Position numbers and translations under genes: made by a program. A stretch of DNA of 12,810 bases from DATDCV01 sp036524155 (GTDB lineage Bacteria > Verrucomicrobiota > Verrucomicrobiia > Limisphaerales > UBA8199). Shown one piece after another: positions 1-5,723 of this stretch (position 1 is the stretch's first letter; each line of letters opens with the position of its first letter). Under the pieces are notes generated by a model that saw nothing but the letters and a program-made list of their open reading frames with translations, ran no database searches and was not told where the DNA came from. Where the stretch lies: assembly GCA_036524155.1 (NCBI GenBank), contig DATDCV010000204.1, forward strand, positions 1-12,810, read 5' to 3'.

Positions 1-258
1 GCCGAGGAGGACATCGCTGTGGCCGCCGCATCGATTCTGGCCCGGAACGAGTTCGTGACGCGGTTGGGCAAGCTGGAAAAGCAATATGGGATGGCGCTGC
101 CCAAGGGCGCGTCGGCCGCCGTGGATGCGGCGGCCCGCGAGTTCATCGGGAAACACGGGGTGGAGGAGCTGGCCAAAATCGCGAAGATGCATTTTCGCAC
201 GGCCCTGCGTGCCCAGGGCCTGCCCGAGCCGCCGAAGGTGGAGTGGCGTCGCAAATAG
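1..258 (+). CDS. rnhC: Ribonuclease HIII, C-terminal part (5' end outside window)
   Basis: The frame is open from base 1 and ends at TAG 256-258, giving the last 85 residues. RNase HIII cleaves the RNA strand of RNA-DNA hybrids, removing R-loops and Okazaki primers in the cytoplasm. The visible part matches the C-terminal third of the family: the AVAAASILAR block (codons 6-15) shared by RNases HII and HIII, then the HIII-type LPKGAS...VDAAA segment (codons 33-45), then a late HF pair (AKMHFRT). Asp at codon 4, just before AVAAAS, is at the position of the fourth carboxylate of the DEDD active site. The other catalytic residues and the TBP-like N-terminal domain lie upstream of the window. The gene converges on the next one with 4 bases between stop codons, and no terminator hairpin is visible there. 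RNase HII is the alternative, but the KGAS and HF segments favour HIII. Confidence 0.85.
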   Translation, partial: AEEDIAVAAASILARNEFVTRLGKLEKQYGMALPKGASAAVDAAAREFIGKHGVEELAKIAKMHFRTALRAQGLPEPPKVEWRRK

Positions 259-262
259 CGGG

Positions 263-1858
263 TTACGGCCTCCAGGAAAACTCAACCACGATCGGCGCCC
301 AGGAAATGTGCTGCAGCACTCGTTGCAGCGAGGGGAACGAGTCGGGTGTGGGCACGGTCGCCGTGTTGCGGACATTCACCGAGCATAGTTCAGGATGGCG
401 TCGAAATTCCTCAACGATCGGTGCGTAGACCCGGTAGAAATCGAATTGCGTCAGCACCAGCTTGGGCGGGCGTAGGCGGTTCATTAACGCCAAATCGCCG
501 CCAGTCGTGGGCTGTCGGCGGTCATAGGGCCAATCGGCATGAATAGCGCGCCGAACGTTCAGTGCCGCTGCCTCATACAGGAACGCTGAGGAAACAACCG
601 GACGCGCCTCGGAGTTTGCGAAGGGCTGCAATTCCTGCCGGACGATGCTCCGTGCGCGAGCATAATTGACGTCACTCGCGCAGAGGGCGCCCCAGGTCGT
701 CATTCCCACCGCGCGGACCGACACGAGCACGAGGCAGCCGGCGAGAGCTGCCTGGAGTAGTCGCCGACGCCAGGGCGGAAGATTGGCTGCCCGCTCCAAC
801 AGGCCAGCCGCGAGCAACGCCTGCGCATACCAGAGGTAGATCACATAATTGGCTGTGAACAGGGTCAACGCGCCGATCACCAGCGCCAAACCACTTGCCG
901 CTATTGCTGTCGCCAACCACCAGGACGGGCAGCCAGTAACCTGCAATCCACCTGCCGTCCACGCCCGGTCGCCACCCTCGACTGTTAGCGGCCGGGCGTC
1001 TGAGCCTGGCTGTTTCCACCACAACCAAGGTGCGCACGCAAGCGCCAGCAAGAACACCGGGGCGTTGCGAATGATCTTTATGACTTCCGCCGCCTGGGGG
1101 AACCGGAAGCCGGTGGTCGAGACCGGCGTCTGACGCGCGTTTTCGAGGAAGCCCTGCCACCACAAGGGGCGCACCAGCGCGACCCCGACGGTAACGCCGG
1201 TAAACAACGCCACTACGCCGATCGCAACCGCCCATGGCAATCGTCGCCGCCCCGCCAACCAGCCCAGGCCTCCAAACAACACCGTTATCCCGAAGTAAAA
1301 TCCGCCCACTATCAGGGACGTGTACAGGCTACAGAAAAGCGCCAGCACAATCGCTGATTGCGTCACCGCGCGGTTGACCTTCATCTGTATGTCCGCAACG
1401 CTTAGCAGCAGCGCGAGGAGACCAAACACATGGGCCAGTCCTTCAGGCCGATCATCGAACGTTACGGCGAACAGAAACAGCAGCGCCACGCTGACCTCCG
1501 GCCGTTTCGGAAACGCAAGCCGGAGTGCCTGCGCCAGCACGAGCCCGGCAACGCCGAAACACACAAAATGAAACCACATCGCAGCGCCGGCACTAGTGCC
1601 AAAGAACCACATCCACAATGACAACAACCCCTGGTAGATCGGGGGGTAGGCGGCGAAAATCTCGCGACCGTTTATGGGGAAGCACTCAGCGAGGCTGGGG
1701 TTGAAATACTGCCCGTGGAGCAGCCAGTTAACCACGGCACCGTCGAAAAGGAATGCGTCATTTCCCGGCACCGGTTGCGCGGTTCCAATCAGCACCAGGA
1801 GCCGCCACAACACCACAATCCCCAGGAGGAGCCAGGGACATTTGAAGCCCAATCTCAT
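263..1858 (-). CDS. Polytopic membrane protein, GT-C glycosyltransferase-like
   Basis: This is a 531-residue protein with about ten hydrophobic segments between residues 8 and 385 and a mostly soluble C-terminal tail of about 140 residues. The layout resembles GT-C enzymes (the ArnT/PMT and DUF2029 type), which move sugars from polyprenyl-phosphate donors across the cytoplasmic membrane. The first hydrophobic helix is followed by an external loop with two acidic residues (GNDAFLFDG, Asp34 and Asp39), as in GT-C catalytic loops. A YPPIYQ segment precedes the next helix, and DDRPEGLAH near residues 133-141 resembles the RPD/RPE motif of several GT-C families. No signature is decisive, so substrate and function are unknown. 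The ATG at 1858-1856 is the first start of the frame, and no clear Shine-Dalgarno sequence precedes it. Gene density and codon use look ordinary. The protein is real with good confidence; the glycosyltransferase call is tentative. Confidence 0.62.
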   Translation of the reverse strand: MRLGFKCPWLLLGIVVLWRLLVLIGTAQPVPGNDAFLFDGAVVNWLLHGQYFNPSLAECFPINGREIFAAYPPIYQGLLSLWMWFFGTSAGAAMWFHFVCFGVAGLVLAQALRLAFPKRPEVSVALLFLFAVTFDDRPEGLAHVFGLLALLLSVADIQMKVNRAVTQSAIVLALFCSLYTSLIVGGFYFGITVLFGGLGWLAGRRRLPWAVAIGVVALFTGVTVGVALVRPLWWQGFLENARQTPVSTTGFRFPQAAEVIKIIRNAPVFLLALACAPWLWWKQPGSDARPLTVEGGDRAWTAGGLQVTGCPSWWLATAIAASGLALVIGALTLFTANYVIYLWYAQALLAAGLLERAANLPPWRRRLLQAALAGCLVLVSVRAVGMTTWGALCASDVNYARARSIVRQELQPFANSEARPVVSSAFLYEAAALNVRRAIHADWPYDRRQPTTGGDLALMNRLRPPKLVLTQFDFYRVYAPIVEEFRRHPELCSVNVRNTATVPTPDSFPSLQRVLQHISWAPIVVEFSWRP

Positions 1859-1905
1859 CCGCGTGAAGGTACCAAATCAGAACTTGAGTGTCACTCCGTC
1901 GCGGT

Positions 1906-2066
1906 TCGTGGCCAGCAATTCTCATTACGTGATTGTGGCGTGGGCGTCTCGCCCGCGGGCTCGGTCGGCGTCCCGCCGATCGAGGCTAAAAAGGGCGGGG
2001 ACGCCCTTGGAACTCGCGGGCGAGACGCCCGCGCTACGCCAAAATAATAATTGCTGGGTCGTGGCC
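1906..2066. repeat. Nested palindromic intergenic repeat (REP/MITE-like) with possible flanking duplications
   Basis: Three inverted repeats are nested around one centre. The outermost is CCAGCAATT (1912-1920) against AATTGCTGG (2049-2057). The middle is a perfect 16-bp arm pair, GGGCGTCTCGCCCGCG (1942-1957) against its complement (2015-2030). The inner pair is GGCGTCCCGCC (1968-1978) against GGCGGGGACGCC (1994-2005). Each middle arm is itself a GGGCG/CGCCC mini-hairpin. The octamer TCGTGGCC occurs at 1906-1913 and again at 2059-2066, next to the outer inverted repeats, and could be a target-site duplication. The repeat codes for no credible protein: open frames across it give only low-complexity Arg/Ala/Gly-rich peptides. 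I read it as a non-autonomous dispersed element. Whether it recurs in the genome cannot be seen here. Confidence 0.6.
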
Positions 2067-2251
2067 GCTCGCCCTGCAAACGCCGGGGCTGGCGGGCTTG
2101 ATTTGAAACCCGTTATCGCCATAGCAGCCATGCGGGAGAATCGGAGTCAGCCTCCTGATAAAGGGGACAATTTGGACACCCATGATAAGCGGGAGATATC
2201 GAGTTTGCATCCTGCTGTGGATGTAATACTTTCAACAAGGGCGGGGGGTGC

Positions 2252-2317
2252 AAAAAACTTCAAAAAAAATTGCGAAAGCAATTGACACCGACTTTCAAGT
2301 CCCGTATTTTTTTGCAG
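2252..2317 (+). promoter_or_regulatory. Sigma70-type promoter with UP-like A tracts, for tRNA-Thr/tuf and the downstream genes
   Basis: The -35 box is a perfect TTGACA (2282-2287). A 17-base spacer leads to TATTTT (2305-2310), which matches 4 of 6 bases of the -10 consensus. Transcription would start near 2317. Two A-runs at 2252-2270 fall at about -65 to -47, where UP elements contact the polymerase alpha subunit; this fits a very strong promoter for tRNA and EF-Tu. A palindrome, AATTGC-GAAA-GCAATT (2268-2283), overlaps the -35 box. The assignment rests on consensus matching by eye and on its position ahead of the first tRNA. Confidence 0.65.
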
Positions 2318-2350
2318 CAATTGGGCAGTAATAAGTCGAAATTCATTAGC

Positions 2351-2393
2351 CCCTTGGCTTTTTAGAAGCCACGAGAAGGGCCAGTGGGTTTTT
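2351..2393 (+). promoter_or_regulatory. Leader stem-loop followed by T-run, before tRNA-Thr
   Basis: The transcript between the promoter and tRNA-Thr can form TGGCTT (2355-2360) / AAGCCA (2366-2371) with a 5-base loop. The stem extends by CCCT (2351-2354) / AGGG (2377-2380) across a 5-base bulge. A competing pairing, CCCCTTGG (2350-2357) with CCAGTGGG (2381-2388), would sit directly before TTTTT (2389-2393). The second fold looks like a weak terminator, so this may be an attenuator or only a processing structure ahead of the tRNA. Confidence 0.35.
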
Positions 2394-2431
2394 GTCGTTT
2401 ATTGGTATCAGGATAGGTATCTCTGGCTAAC

Positions 2432-2507
2432 GCCCATGTAGCTCAGCTGGCAGAGCGCGTCCTTGGTAAGGACGAGGTCATCAGTTCAATCCTGATCATG
2501 GGCTCCA
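2432..2507 (+). tRNA. tRNA-Thr (anticodon GGU)
   Basis: A complete 76-base cloverleaf. The acceptor arms GCCCATG / CATGGGC pair perfectly; the D arm is GCTC...GAGC. The anticodon stem CGTCC / GGACG encloses TTGGTAA, which places GGT at positions 34-36, reading ACC and ACU. The T arm is ATCAG-TTCAATC-CTGAT, the discriminator is T, and CCA is encoded. It sits 85 bases before tuf, as thrT does before tufB in E. coli and as in Chlamydiae, so it is probably cotranscribed with tuf and cut out by RNases. Confidence 0.96.
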
Positions 2508-2592
2508 GAAAACGTCGAAACGTGGCAGTGTAAGCAGTGTAAGAGATCAAAACAGCATTTGTAACAGACACAACTAACACCAGGAGATCGCA

Positions 2593-3783
2593 ATGGCTAA
2601 AGAGCAATTTCAACGAACGAAACCGCATGTCAACGTAGGTACTATTGGGCACATTGACCACGGCAAGTCAACGTTAACTGCGGCCATCGTGCAGACGCAG
2701 TCGCGCAAGGGCCTGGCAACTCCGATTTCGTATGCCGATATCACCAAGGGCGGCACCGTGCGTGACGAAACCAAGACCGTCACCATCGCCGTCTCCCACG
2801 TCGAATACCAGAGCGACAAGCGGCACTATGCTCACATCGATTGTCCCGGGCACGCTGACTTCATCAAGAACATGATCACCGGCGCCGCTCAAATGGACGG
2901 TGCCATTCTCGTGGTGGACGCTTCTGAAGGCCCGATGCCGCAGACCCGCGAGCACATCCTGCTGGCGCGCCAGGTGGGCGTTCCGGCTATCGTGGTGTAC
3001 CTGAACAAAGTCGACCTGGTGGATGATCCCGAACTGCTGGACCTGGTCGAGATGGAAGTTCGCGATTTGCTGAACAAGTATCAGTTCCCCGGCGACAAGA
3101 CGCCCGTCATTCGCGGCAGCTCCAAGAAAGCCCTGGCCGGCGACGCCGACGGGGAGAAATCGATTCAACAACTGCTCGAGGCCATCGACGCGTTCATCCC
3201 GCTGCCGACCCGCGAGGTGGACAAGCCGTTCCTGATGTGCATCGAGGACGTTTTCAACATTGAAGGCCGCGGAACGGTGGTGACGGGCCGCGTTGAGCGC
3301 GGTCAGCTCAAGCGGATGGATGACGTGGAGATCGTCGGCTTGAAAGAGACTCGAAAGACCGTGGCGACGGACATCGAAATGTTCCGCAAGCTTCTGGATT
3401 CAGCGAATGCGGGCGACAACGTCGGCGTGCTGTTGCGCGGCACCAAGAAAGACGAAGTGGAACGCGGCATGGTGCTGGCCAAGCCGGGCAGCATCACCCC
3501 GCACACACATTTCAAGGCGGAAGTCTACGTGCTGTCGAAGGAAGAAGGCGGCCGGCACACTCCGTTCTTCACCAATTACCGGCCGCAGTTCTATTTCCGC
3601 ACCACCGACGTCACCGGCACAGTCACCCTCCCGCAGGGAGTGGAAATGGTGATGCCGGGTGACAACGTTTCGGTGGTGATCAAAGTGATCGCGCCGGTGG
3701 CGATGGAACGTGGGCAGCGCTTCGCCATCCGCGAAGGCGGCCGTACGATTGGTGCCGGGCGCGTGACTGAAGTGATCGAATAA
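2593..3783 (+). CDS. tuf: Elongation factor Tu (with unusual switch I)
   Basis: This 396-residue GTPase carries aminoacyl-tRNA to the ribosomal A site. Visible motifs are the P-loop GHIDHGKST (residues 19-27; the usual form is GHVDHGKTT), G3 DCPGH with the catalytic His, G4 NKVD, and G5 near GSSKKAL. Domain 2 carries RGTVVTGRVERG, and domain 3 carries GGRHTPFF, YRPQFYFRTTDVTG and the C-terminal GGRTIGAG. Length and domains 2-3 are ordinary. Switch I is not: where almost all EF-Tu have E-K-A-R-G-I-T-I, this one reads E-T-K-T-V-T-I (residues 59-65), preceded by a different and two-residue-longer loop (residues 51-58). The Mg-binding Thr (E. coli Thr62 counting Met) is kept as Thr64. The start is certain: AGGAGA (2582-2587) lies 5 bases before ATG, and the MAKEQFQRTKPHVNVGTIGH N-terminus is canonical. 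Confidence 0.98.
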   Translation: MAKEQFQRTKPHVNVGTIGHIDHGKSTLTAAIVQTQSRKGLATPISYADITKGGTVRDETKTVTIAVSHVEYQSDKRHYAHIDCPGHADFIKNMITGAAQMDGAILVVDASEGPMPQTREHILLARQVGVPAIVVYLNKVDLVDDPELLDLVEMEVRDLLNKYQFPGDKTPVIRGSSKKALAGDADGEKSIQQLLEAIDAFIPLPTREVDKPFLMCIEDVFNIEGRGTVVTGRVERGQLKRMDDVEIVGLKETRKTVATDIEMFRKLLDSANAGDNVGVLLRGTKKDEVERGMVLAKPGSITPHTHFKAEVYVLSKEEGGRHTPFFTNYRPQFYFRTTDVTGTVTLPQGVEMVMPGDNVSVVIKVIAPVAMERGQRFAIREGGRTIGAGRVTEVIE

Positions 3784-3801
3784 ACCGGTTTTGGGGCATG
3801 G

Positions 3802-3838
3802 GGGAGAGCGGGGCGGGGGACGCCGCCGCTCCCTTTTT
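3802..3838 (+). terminator. Intrinsic-terminator-like hairpin after tuf
   Basis: An 11-bp bulged stem, GGGAG (3802-3806) / CTCCC (3829-3833), CGG (3809-3811) / CCG (3826-3828) and CGG (3814-3816) / CCG (3823-3825), is closed by a 6-base loop and followed directly by TTTTT (3834-3838). It lies 18 bases after the tuf stop and 28 bases before tRNA-Trp. It could end part of the tuf transcripts and lower expression of the genes downstream. A closely similar stem follows rplL at 7538-7563. Confidence 0.65.
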
Positions 3839-3866
3839 GGTTGAAACAGAGCAGTTCGCCGTCCGT

Positions 3867-3942
3867 AGGGCGGTAGCTCAATTGGTAGAGTAGCGGTCTC
3901 CAAAACCGTCGGTTGGGGGTTCGAGTCCCTCCCGCCCTGCCA
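3867..3942 (+). tRNA. tRNA-Trp (anticodon CCA)
   Basis: A complete 76-base cloverleaf with acceptor AGGGCGG / CCGCCCT. The anticodon stem GCGGT / ACCGT has one G-U pair and encloses CTCCAAA, placing CCA at 34-36 to read UGG. The T arm is GGGGG-TTCGAGT-CCCTC, the discriminator is G (as in other bacterial tRNA-Trp), and CCA is encoded. A tRNA-Trp between tuf and secE is typical of Chlamydiae and many other bacteria. The spacer to the next tRNA (3943-4018) contains a hairpin, GACAGG (3973-3978) / CCTGTC (3986-3991). Confidence 0.96.
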
Positions 3943-4018
3943 ACGGCGAGAACATTGAGCATTAGAAAGCGAGACAGGCGTAAATCCTGTCCTCACGGCC
4001 TGCCAGGCGGCAATTGCC

Positions 4019-4108
4019 GGAGAGGTGGCAGAGTGGTCTATTGCGGCGGTCTTGAAAACCGCTTCGGCTTTACCGCCGACGGGGGTTCGAATCCCTCCCT
4101 CTCCGCCA
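4019..4108 (+). tRNA. tRNA-Ser (anticodon UGA)
   Basis: A 90-base class II tRNA. The acceptor GGAGAGG / CCTCTCC pairs perfectly. The anticodon stem GCGGT / ACCGC encloses CTTGAAA, giving TGA at 34-36. A long variable arm, TCGGC / GCCGA, is the serine hallmark. The T arm is GGGGG-TTCGAAT-CCCTC, the discriminator is G, and CCA is encoded. The 12-base palindrome CGGCAATTGCCG (4008-4019) ends on its first base. A serine tRNA at this point, between tRNA-Trp and secE, is not part of the gene order I know for this cluster. Confidence 0.95.
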
Positions 4109-4261
4109 GCCCCTCGGGGGGCGGATTGAAGGCAATTTGGATTGATGGATTATCGGATGACTGAATAAGAGTGGCTTTTTGGATATATGAACTGGGCGTG
4201 GCGGCTCTGTCGGCAGCCCAGCACTCCAACAACCCATTAGTTCGGCAGTCCAATTCCGACT

Positions 4262-4522
4262 ATGCGAGATTATATTTGGATTATTGTCTGGGTGGCGGTC
4301 ATTGGCGCCGCGTTCGCGTGGCTCTGGTGGAAAGGTCACCTGGCGCGGTTCGCGACCTACGTTCAGCAGACTCGCGAAGAACTGCGCAAGTGCACCTGGC
4401 CGACCTGGGAGGAACTGAAGGGCTCCACCGTCGTGATCAGCATCTCGATTGTCATCCTGGGGTTCTTCACCGTCGCGGTGGACCAGATCTTCTTCCGCCT
4501 ATTCATGCTGCTTAAACTCTAG
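4262..4522 (+). CDS. secE: Preprotein translocase subunit SecE
   Basis: This 86-residue inner-membrane protein clamps SecY in the SecYEG export channel. The family core is clear: an amphipathic cytoplasmic helix with TREELRKCTWPTWEELKGST (residues 36-55) and then the conserved transmembrane helix (about 57-80). An extra hydrophobic segment at residues 4-23 (rich in I, V and W) suggests a second transmembrane helix. Many bacteria have only one and E. coli has three. I chose the ATG at 4262 because it is the first start of the frame. No Shine-Dalgarno sequence is visible in the bases before it, so a later start (for example GTG at residue 11) would remove most of the extra helix and cannot be excluded. 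The stop is 6 bases before nusG. Confidence 0.93.
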   Translation: MRDYIWIIVWVAVIGAAFAWLWWKGHLARFATYVQQTREELRKCTWPTWEELKGSTVVISISIVILGFFTVAVDQIFFRLFMLLKL

Positions 4523-4528
4523 GGGATC

Positions 4529-5077
4529 ATGCGAAGCCAGTGGTTCGTCATACATACGCTTTCGGGGCAGGAACAGAAGGTCAAAGAGAGCATCGAAAAG
4601 CGCATCAAGCCCGAGGAAATGGGAGATTACATCCGCGAAGTCCTTGTGCCGATGGAAAAGGTCGTCGAGGTCCGGAACCAGAAGAAAACCGTTTCGACCC
4701 GCAAGCTTTGGCCCGGCTATGTGTTCGTGGACATGGTGCTGCTCGACGAGAATGGCCGCATCATTGAAAAACCATGGTATTTTATCAAAGAAACCCAAGG
4801 GGTCATTGGTTTTGTCGGCGGCGAACCCCCGACTCCGACCCCGGCCGAAGAAGTGGAGTCCATCAAGAACCAGATCTCGGCTTCCGAAGAGCATGAGAAG
4901 CCAAAAGTGAGCTTCGACGTCGGCGAGACAGTAAAGATAAACAACGGCCCCTTCCTGAATTTCAGCGGGGTTATCGAGGAAGTGGAACCGGAGCGCGGAA
5001 AGCTCAAAGTAACCGTGAACATTTTCGGCCGCAACACCCCGGTCGAGCTCGAATACTGGCAAGTGGAAAAGGGCTGA
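4529..5077 (+). CDS. nusG: Transcription termination/antitermination protein NusG
   Basis: This 182-residue factor binds RNA polymerase through its NGN domain and links it to Rho or to ribosomal protein S10 through its KOW domain. The NGN domain covers about residues 1-105 (QWFVIHTLSGQEQKV start, LWPGYVFVDM core, then VIGFVGG). A linker rich in Pro and Glu follows (about 105-125), then KOW (about 126-178) with FDVGETVKINNGPF and the closing GRNTPVELEYWQVEK. Length is normal. AGGGGAT overlaps the secE stop and lies just before ATG, so translation of the two genes is probably coupled. It is followed by a 102-base structured spacer before rplK. Confidence 0.97.
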   Translation: MRSQWFVIHTLSGQEQKVKESIEKRIKPEEMGDYIREVLVPMEKVVEVRNQKKTVSTRKLWPGYVFVDMVLLDENGRIIEKPWYFIKETQGVIGFVGGEPPTPTPAEEVESIKNQISASEEHEKPKVSFDVGETVKINNGPFLNFSGVIEEVEPERGKLKVTVNIFGRNTPVELEYWQVEKG

Positions 5078-5093
5078 AATATGAGCGAATTCC

Positions 5094-5153
5094 GGGAGTA
5101 GTGGCGTAATGGAGTGGGGCACTGACATCAGCGCCCGCTGCTCCGTCACTCCC
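5094..5153 (+). promoter_or_regulatory. Stem-loop in nusG-rplK spacer (candidate L11/L1 operon autoregulatory site)
   Basis: Sixty bases can fold into one irregular hairpin: GGGAGT (5094-5099) / ACTCCC (5148-5153), GGAG (5111-5114) / CTCC (5141-5144), GGGC (5117-5120) / GCCC (5133-5136), and CTG (5122-5124) / CAG (5129-5131) closing a 4-base loop. The internal loop after the outer stem is asymmetric (11 bases against 3). In E. coli and Thermus, L1 represses its own mRNA at an asymmetric-loop hairpin before rplK, so position and shape fit. Recognition of L1-specific bases is not claimed. Confidence 0.4.
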
Positions 5154-5179
5154 GCACCGCACCACCACATTTTGACATT

Positions 5180-5605
5180 ATGGCAAAGAAAGTTACAGGC
5201 ATCATCAAACTGCAGATCCCGGCTGGGCAAGCTAATCCTGCTCCGCCCGTCGGCCCGGCGCTCGGCCAGCACGGCGTCAACATCATGGCGTTCTGCAAGG
5301 ACTTCAACGCCAAGACGAAAGACCAGCCGGGCATGATCATCCCGGTCGTCATCACGGTTTACCAGGACAAGTCGTTCACGTTTATCACCAAATCGCCACC
5401 GGCGTCCGTGCTGCTCAAAAAAGCTGCCGGAATCACCGCCGGCTCAAAGGAGCCCAACAAGGAAAAAGTCGGCAAGGTCACACGCAAACAAGTGCTGGAT
5501 ATTGTGAAGCTGAAAATGAAGGACTTGAACGCGACCTCCGAAGAAGCGGGATTCCGCGTTGTGGCCGGCACCGCCCGCAGCATGGGCATCGAGGTGGTGG
5601 GATAA
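5180..5605 (+). CDS. rplK: 50S ribosomal protein L11
   Basis: This 141-residue protein binds the GTPase-associated centre of 23S rRNA and, in relA-containing species, takes part in sensing uncharged tRNA. The N-terminal domain holds LQIPAGQANPAPPVGPALGQ (residues 11-30) and the GVNIMAFCKDFNAKT segment. The C-terminal rRNA-binding domain carries TRKQVLDIVKLKMKDLNA and the closing GTARSMGIEV signature. Length equals the family norm (141-142). The ATG with MAKKVTGIIKLQIPAG is canonical, although no Shine-Dalgarno sequence is visible before it. rplA follows after a 118-base spacer, far longer than the few bases that separate the two genes in E. coli. Confidence 0.98.
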   Translation: MAKKVTGIIKLQIPAGQANPAPPVGPALGQHGVNIMAFCKDFNAKTKDQPGMIIPVVITVYQDKSFTFITKSPPASVLLKKAAGITAGSKEPNKEKVGKVTRKQVLDIVKLKMKDLNATSEEAGFRVVAGTARSMGIEVVG

Positions 5606-5614
5606 GAACAATTT

Positions 5615-5648
5615 CGCGTAACCCGCACCTTCCCCAACGGGCAGCGCG
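5615..5648 (+). promoter_or_regulatory. Stem-loop in rplK-rplA spacer
   Basis: CGCG (5615-5618) / CGCG (5645-5648) and CCCG (5622-5625) / CGGG (5638-5641) stack across a symmetric 3x3 internal loop, with a 12-base apical loop. A second short stem, GCGGT (5689-5693) / ACCGC (5708-5712), ends 11 bases before the rplA ATG. No T-run follows either stem, so neither looks like a terminator. They may set mRNA processing or rplA translation. Confidence 0.3.
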
Positions 5649-5723
5649 CAGAACGCGACCAACAAACATAGAACAGCGGGAGAGCCTCGCGGTTGAGACT
5701 CGTTTGCACCGCAAAAGCGAAAA

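Larger units (their letters stand above)
1859..2431. other. Gene-free intergenic region (573 bases) with repeat, promoter and leader
   Basis: No credible gene lies here. An open frame crosses 1674-2285, but it overlaps the 5' end of the membrane-protein gene and then runs through the palindromic repeat, and its peptide looks random. From left to right the region holds the 5' flank of the membrane-protein gene, the nested palindrome (1906-2066), about 180 bases in which I recognise nothing (2067-2250), an A-rich tract (2252-2270), the tRNA-Thr/tuf promoter (2282-2310), and a leader hairpin with a T-run (2351-2393). Confidence 0.7.

Noticed and set aside
1674..2285. Plus-strand open frame (203 codons) across the intergenic region
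   Set aside because: It overlaps the membrane-protein gene and the palindromic repeat; the peptide is Arg/Ala-rich and without a recognisable fold.
4109..4261. Spacer between tRNA-Ser and secE as a hidden gene or a degenerate dispersed repeat
   Set aside because: No start with a ribosome binding site and no clear internal repeat; only a small GCCCC/GGGGC hairpin without a T-run is visible at its left end.
4171..4515. Plus-strand open frame (114 codons) overlapping secE
   Set aside because: It runs out of frame through secE, has a non-ATG start and no recognisable product.
5172..5177. TTGACA just before the rplK ATG as a promoter -35 box
   Set aside because: A -10 box 17 bases downstream would fall inside rplK, so it could not give an intact rplK transcript, and no good TATAAT is present.
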